Assembly (NCBI GenBank): GCA_029379385.1
Contig: CM055618.1
Span: forward strand, 9,248,134-9,312,133
Source of the DNA: Quillaja saponaria
Lineage: Eukaryota; Streptophyta; Magnoliopsida; Fabales; Quillajaceae
Length of the DNA stretch: 64,000 nt
Direction: 5' to 3'
Under the pieces are notes generated by a model. The model did no database searches. It saw only the letters and a program-made list of their open reading frames with translations, and had not been told where the DNA came from. The position numbers were made by a program, and so were the translations under genes. Below are positions 59,574 through 64,000 of this stretch, piece by piece. Position 1 is the first letter of the stretch. Every line of letters starts with the position of its first letter.

Positions 59574-61860
59574 ATGGATGATACTAGAGGGATACCATTG
59601 GATCCAGATGAAGTTGAGATGTTGTCTGATTCTAAAAATGATTTAGAAGCATCAAATTCAGACTAAGTGGGCAACAAATCCAAGAGAAAATCATTTCAAA
59701 GCCTCATTTGGCAGGTAAGAAAAGGGCCAAATCATCTTGGGTTTGGGGACACTTCACACATGTTGAGGGTACTTCTGGACTTAATCGTAGATCTGCATGT
59801 AATTGGTGTGGAATTACTTATGCTTCTCATTCTAAGAAAAATGGAAACTCTAATTTGGGGACACACTTGAAGTATCAATGCAAGAAATTTCCTAAACATT
59901 TAGTGCCTGGCTGGGATAAAGTTCAAACTGTTTTAACTGGTTATGCTACAAAAAAGATGAGGGGGGAAATGAAGTAAGTAGCAGGGGGGGAAGTACATTT
60001 GGAAGTGTTTCTGACAAGTATAATGAGAGGGCATGTAGGGAAGCTGTGGCTAGGTATATCATAATGAATGAACTACCTTTTAGTCGTGTTGAAACGGAGG
60101 GATTTCGTATGCTTGTAAGTCAATTGTGCCCTAAAATGCATGTAACCTCTAGGTGGACAATGGCTAGAGACATTTACAAGTTTTTTTCGACTGAAAAGCA
60201 TAAATTAAAAAGGTGGCTGGTTAATAACAAGCAAAGGGTTTCACTCATAACCGATTGTTGGACTTCGGTTCAAAACATGAACTATTTGTGTTTGACTAGT
60301 CATTTTATTGACAATGAATGGAAGTTGCATAAGAGAATCTTAAACTTTTGTGTAGTTGTTGATCACAGGGGTGAGACTATTGGAAAGACTATTGAGGGGT
60401 GCTTGTTGGATTGGGGTATAGACAAGGTCTTTTGTGTTACAGTAGACAATGCTTCTTCAAATGATGGGGCAGTTAGTTACTTAGCTGATAAAGTTACTAA
60501 TTGGGGAGGGTCTGTTTTGAATGGAGACTTGATGCATGTTAGGTGTTGTGCACACATACTTAATCTAATTGTCCATGATGGTTTGAAAGAATTGGACATG
60601 TCTGTGCTTAGAATTCGGACAGCTATTAAGTATGTTAAGTCTTCATCTTCAAGGATGATGAGATTTAAAAAATGTGTAGAAGCAGAGAAGATTTGTACCA
60701 AGGCATTTGTGAGTTTGGATGTACCTACAAGGTGGAACTCCACATTCTTAATGTTGGATTCAGCTGTGAAGCATGAAAAAACCTTTAATAGGTTAAAGAT
60801 AAAGGATGGTCAATATAGAAGTGAGTTTGAGAATAATGCTAAGTTAGGAAAGTCCACTCCTACTAGTGAAGATTGGGAAAAAGCTAAGGTGTTTGTAGAA
60901 TTTTTAAAGCTTTTTTATGATATAACAAATAGAATATCTGGTTCATTGTATGTTACATCACATGTATACTTTCATGATTTCTGTGACATATTAGCTTGTA
61001 TTCAGAAATGATAGGAAGTGGTAATAAATCACTTGAGAAGATGACAGTGAGTATGAAAGAAAAACATGACAAGTATTAAGGTGATATTAATAAAATCAAT
61101 CACATTTTCTTTGTTTCTTTAGTACTTGACCCTCGATACAAGTTAAGGTTTATTACTTATGGGTTCAAGAAGTTGTTTGGAGAGGAAGAAGCTGAGTTCA
61201 TGACATGGAAAGTGAAGGGCACATTGGAAAGATTATTTGACTATTATAAGATTTATGAACAAACCAATGAGGAAATGGATGCCTTCTCAAATGATATAAC
61301 TGCATCTTCTTCTTCACGACATGCAAGTTCAAGTAATGATGTTTCTGGTATCTTTGCCAAGGATTTTATGAATGAAATTACTCAAGAGGAGTCTCTAGCT
61401 GGAAAATCTGAGTTGGATAGGTATTATTTGGAGTCACATGAGGCCATAACTGAAAAGTTTGACATTTTGGAGTGGTGGAAATTAAATTCGGGGAAGTACA
61501 AAGTGTTAAACAAATTGGCTAAAGATGTTTTGGGGGTTCCTATTACTACTGTTGCTTCTGAATCAGCTTTTTCTACCAGAGGTAGAGTACTTGATATATA
61601 TCGAAGCTCTTTAGAACCAAAGATGGTTGAGGCACTTATTTGCACTCAAAATTAGCTTAAGTCTAATCCTTTATCAATAAGCTGCGAAGAATCACCTGAA
61701 GAGCAAAAGAAAATAATTTCAGGTAATAAAAATTTATATAAGATGATTTTCAGTGTGTTTAACTTTATATATCCTTACAAGATGTATATTAATTATTTTT
61801 TAAAATTTGTATTAGAGTTGTCTGGTTTTGTTCCTGAAGAAAGCTGCATTCTAGATTGAA
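59574..61860 (+). pseudogene. hAT transposase (BED zinc finger, RICESLEEPER-like), interrupted
   Basis: The start ATG (MDDTRGIPLDPDEVEM) follows a splice acceptor. A TAA/frameshift lies at about 59663. The BED zinc finger KSSWVWGHFT, then CNWCGITYASHSKKNGNSNL and THLKYQC, is complete (59725-59885). A one-base loss in a G run (near 59960) shifts the frame. From 60040 a long open stretch of over 320 codons has YIIMNELPFSRVETEGFRML, ISLITDCWTSVQNMNYLCLT-type sequence, TVDNASSNDGAV and RCCAHILNLIVHDGLKEL. TGA at 61009 and TAA at 61078 follow. The C-terminal dimerisation region ELDRYYLE, FDILEWWKLNSGKY, LAKDVLGVPITTVASESAFS and TRGRVLD ends at a TAG at 61653 where Trp is usual. Few lesions, so it is relatively young. 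Confidence 0.85.
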
Positions 61861-63383
61861 TGTCATTTGGGAATTGATAACAGTGTTGTTTTTGAGGTGA
61901 GATTTAATTTATCTAATACTCTTTTGTGTTGTAATACTATTTTATTTGTCTTTCTTATTAAATTCTATTTTTTTTTATTTGAAGATTGAAGAAGTCGATG
62001 CTTGTTGAAGTGCTAGAGGATGGAAGCTTGGAGCTACTACAACATGCCAACTAATGCTGACTATGTTTCTTATTTTATTTTTCTCATTTTTGGATGTTTT
62101 GCTATGTTGAATTTAAATTTTTATGTTGTTTTTTGAAGTTTGAACTTTGATTAGGGATATGTGTATTGTGATATGTGATGACTATTTTGTTTTCGATGTG
62201 TTGGGACTAGGTTTTTATAGTTTGGATGTTTTTCTTGGTAATGAACCATTTCTAATGATGTTTTGCTTATTTTGGATGAATTTTATCACTTTGGACAGGT
62301 TATGTTTTTTAATTTCTAGTTATAATGTATTATTTCATGATTTATTGAGTTTAACTGTTTAAGTAGGTGAATGGATTTTAAAATTATATAATTTAGATTT
62401 TTTATGGATTTTTCTTTCAAATTTAGTTGATTTTTGGTTTCCAATAGGTTAAAATTGATTAAAAAACGAATTTGGGCTTTTATATTTGGGCTTTAGCTTT
62501 TAGTTTTGGTGGGAAAAAAAACCACATCATAACCGACCCGAACCGACTTAGGTCGGTTTTGGAATCGGTTTGGACAACTATACAACCGACATTGTCGGTT
62601 AGGAAGGTCCGTTGGAGGATTGTAATAACCGACTAGGTTGATTCGGTTAGTGGATATCTCAGAACTGACCGAACCGACCCGATGCTCACCCCTAACAGCC
62701 AAGTATAAAGGAAAAGAATAGAAGGATGCAATGTAGGGAGTAGCATATGCAGGAACTATGAGACAGTTTGAGTATTGGATGAAGTAGATAGAGAAAATGG
62801 ATGTCAAAACATATGATTACTTAAGGAGTATCAAGCCTAGTCAATGGTCTAGGTCTCATTTGATCCCATATATCAAATTGTGATTGCTTGGTAAATCAAA
62901 TTTGTAAATCTTGGAATAAACTAATTCTAGAAGCAAGGGAGATGCTACATTGAAATATGTTTGATTGGATAAGAAAGAGGATGATGACTAGGATTTATGT
63001 GAAAATGATAGAACAGAGAAGTACAGCCACTATATTGTGCTTGAAGCTCAATTTGATTTAGAGAATTCTAAGAACGACTTAAGGAATTGCTTTGCATTAT
63101 ATATATGTTGGAAATAACAAATTTGAAGTTGAAAGATACAATACATCATATCAAGTTGATTTAGATAGTCAAAGTTGTGGATACAGAGCATGGCAGTTAA
63201 GTAGAATATCGTTTATACTTGTTGTTGCAGCAATTCAAGTGAAGGGTGACCAACCAGAAAATATGCTCATCAGTATTTCAGGAAAGATACATGCTAGGTA
63301 GCATATTCATATGGCATGGCTCCTATTCCTGACTAACATGATTCGGAATAGACTAACTTTCAAACTATAATGCCTCCTCAACA

Positions 63384-64000
63384 CACTATACCAAAAGTGA
63401 TTTACAGCAACAAAAAAATTGCAACACTTGACAAACCATGGCCAAAAAATATAGTATTGCAATGAAAAAAAAAATGTTGTCTAAAAAATTAAATTTCAGC
63501 AATGCATATAATGCAACATCTAAATAACTATTGTAATAGTTAGTAGTTATAACGAAAATAAACTATTGCTTTAATTTTAGAACTATTGTAACAATTATAC
63601 TACAACACTCAAGAAATTATTGCCATATATAATTATTGGCAATATTTAAATAAGCGTTGCCTTTGTTTTTGTAATGAAAATAAACCATTGCTTTAATTTT
63701 GAAACTACCACAATATTTATACTATAACATTCAGGAAACCGTTGCCATATATAATAATTGGCAACATTTAAATAAGCATTGTCTCTGTTTTTAGCTTTTA
63801 TTTTGGAATTGTTGTAATAGTTATAATACAACATTCAAAAAACCGTTGCCATATATAATAATTGGCAATGATTAATTAAGAGTTACCTTTATTTATGTAT
63901 ATTCTAACACCAATAATTTTTAATTTTGTGTTGTCACATTAATAACTTTAAAAATAAATATTGCCTAGTCTAAATATTGTAACTCCTGTATACATATCTA
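63384..64000 (+). mobile_element. Possible CACTA-element terminus with subterminal repeats
   Basis: CACTATACCAAAAGTGATTT then ACAGCAAC resembles the CACTA start and TIR of En/Spm-type elements, and MULE-2 similarity ends here. Short TTGCAAC/GCAATG-type motifs recur in both orientations. The element continues past the window. Caution: MULE-1 has a similar ACACAAGATACCAA at this point, so the exact boundary is uncertain. Confidence 0.45.
63540..63900. repeat. Three tandem repeats of about 115-120 bp
   Basis: Each unit contains a TATTGCTTTAATTTT-like start, ACTATAACATTCAGGAAACC and TTGCCATATATAATAATTGG blocks. Starts are near 63545, 63670 and 63795. They lie just inside the CACTA-like end, where subterminal repeats are expected. 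Confidence 0.7.

Larger units (their letters stand above)
58240..62694 (+). mobile_element. hAT transposon, 4455 bp, complete ends
   Basis: Terminal inverted repeat TAGGGGTGAGCA on the left; the right end is TGCTCACCCCTA. It is flanked by ACAGCCAA on both sides (58232-58239 and 62695-62702), the 8-base duplication of hAT elements. Subterminal regions at both ends are rich in CGGTT/AACCG motifs. It holds one interrupted transposase gene (59574-61660 and beyond). It is inserted into MULE-2, so it is younger than that MULE. Confidence 0.95.
56271..63300 (+). pseudogene. MULE-2 transposase, degenerate, split by hAT insertion
   Basis: 56271: MANITFEIHNRVTFSNFYGL, then YIKPDKEIIEMLKDHKLREI, the N-terminal domain of plant MULE transposases, with stops between. 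56580: acidic YELEWGEK and RKWLHKENADIFEISEAAMQ. 57200-57440: FLSDVKDDYD, then MKFKNVQVFRKAGIEWNIHD and MTAICRKRCGWRIYASPM, the MuDR zinc-binding region in better shape than in MULE-1. 57600-58060: DDE region pieces including GCFLKGIFGGQLLSVIVRDK, SWSWFIHKLLRDFGSIEELG and WTFI-stop. After the hAT insertion: RQFEYWMK, YIVLEAQFDLENSKNDLRNC and a damaged SWIM finger CGYRAWQLSRISF (63180-63220), in which the later Cys/His ligands are lost. Confidence 0.8.
55702..63383 (+). mobile_element. MULE-2, interrupted by a hAT element
   Basis: The left terminal repeat starts GAGTAAAGTACACATAACC at 55702 and matches the MULE-1 right terminal repeat for about 170 bases. It is preceded by TATATTTTA (55693-55701). 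The transposase follows from 56271, is split at 58231 by a hAT insertion (58240-62694), resumes at 62703 and runs to about 63300. The right part, including any GRF gene, is replaced by a CACTA-like end at about 63384 or lies outside the window. Confidence 0.8.

Noticed and set aside
63540..63900. CRISPR-like array
   Set aside because: Only three diverged units without spacers, in plant nuclear DNA; better explained as subterminal tandem repeats.

Overview
This is nuclear DNA from a flowering plant, most likely a eudicot. It is strongly AT-rich, its genes have introns, and it carries plant gene families (major latex protein/Bet v 1, a plastid-type EamA transporter) together with plant transposon families (MULE, hAT, Copia, Ty3-type LTR, LINE, Tourist-like MITEs, a CACTA-like end). 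I cannot name the species. No bacterial, organellar, tRNA or rRNA features were seen.

The core is a tandemly duplicated and heavily rearranged cluster of two minus-strand genes: a two-exon major-latex-protein-like (MLP) gene and, upstream of it, a seven-exon EamA/DMT transporter gene. MLP occurs five times. Copies at 3904-4502 and 37017-37615 are intact 151-residue genes. Copies at 16037-16315 and 25267-25547 are exon 2 only. The copy at 53763-54200 has lost the start of exon 1. The EamA gene occurs once in full (39512-46007), as a pseudogene with two frameshifts and two TGA stops plus a third frameshift in exon 6 and probable splice-site losses. Three 3'-end fragments lie at 6215-9990, 18121-20334 and 26488-28553. 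No EamA copy here looks functional.

Layout: 1-6000 is MLP unit A, preceded by the end of a MULE carrying a GRF zinc-finger gene. 6215-9990 is an EamA fragment split by a Copia derivative whose LTRs carry heat-shock-element arrays (ONSEN-like). 9991-13343 is a MULE remnant with a transposase on + and a GRF zinc-finger gene on -. 13344-20334 is MLP exon 2 fused to a LINE reverse-transcriptase fragment (split by a 903-bp foldback element) and an EamA fragment. 20335-28553 largely repeats that arrangement. 28554-31366 is a broken Copia element. 32045-34930 looks like a long Ty3/gypsy-type LTR. 35523-46007 is MLP copy 4 plus the full EamA pseudogene. 47824-52641 is MULE-1. 53763-54200 is MLP copy 5. 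54299-55558 is a small MULE-type element with a 9-bp target duplication. 55702 onward is MULE-2, interrupted by a complete 4455-bp hAT element (58240-62694). The window ends in what looks like a CACTA terminus.

The most notable points are: (1) a recurring MULE architecture in which the transposase gene faces a convergent GRF zinc-finger gene, seen in two distinct MULEs and reminiscent of mudrA/mudrB in MuDR; (2) Copia LTRs with a near-perfect array of alternating TTC/GAA heat-shock units; (3) nested insertions whose shared sites and identical target duplications let the order of insertion and duplication be read directly.
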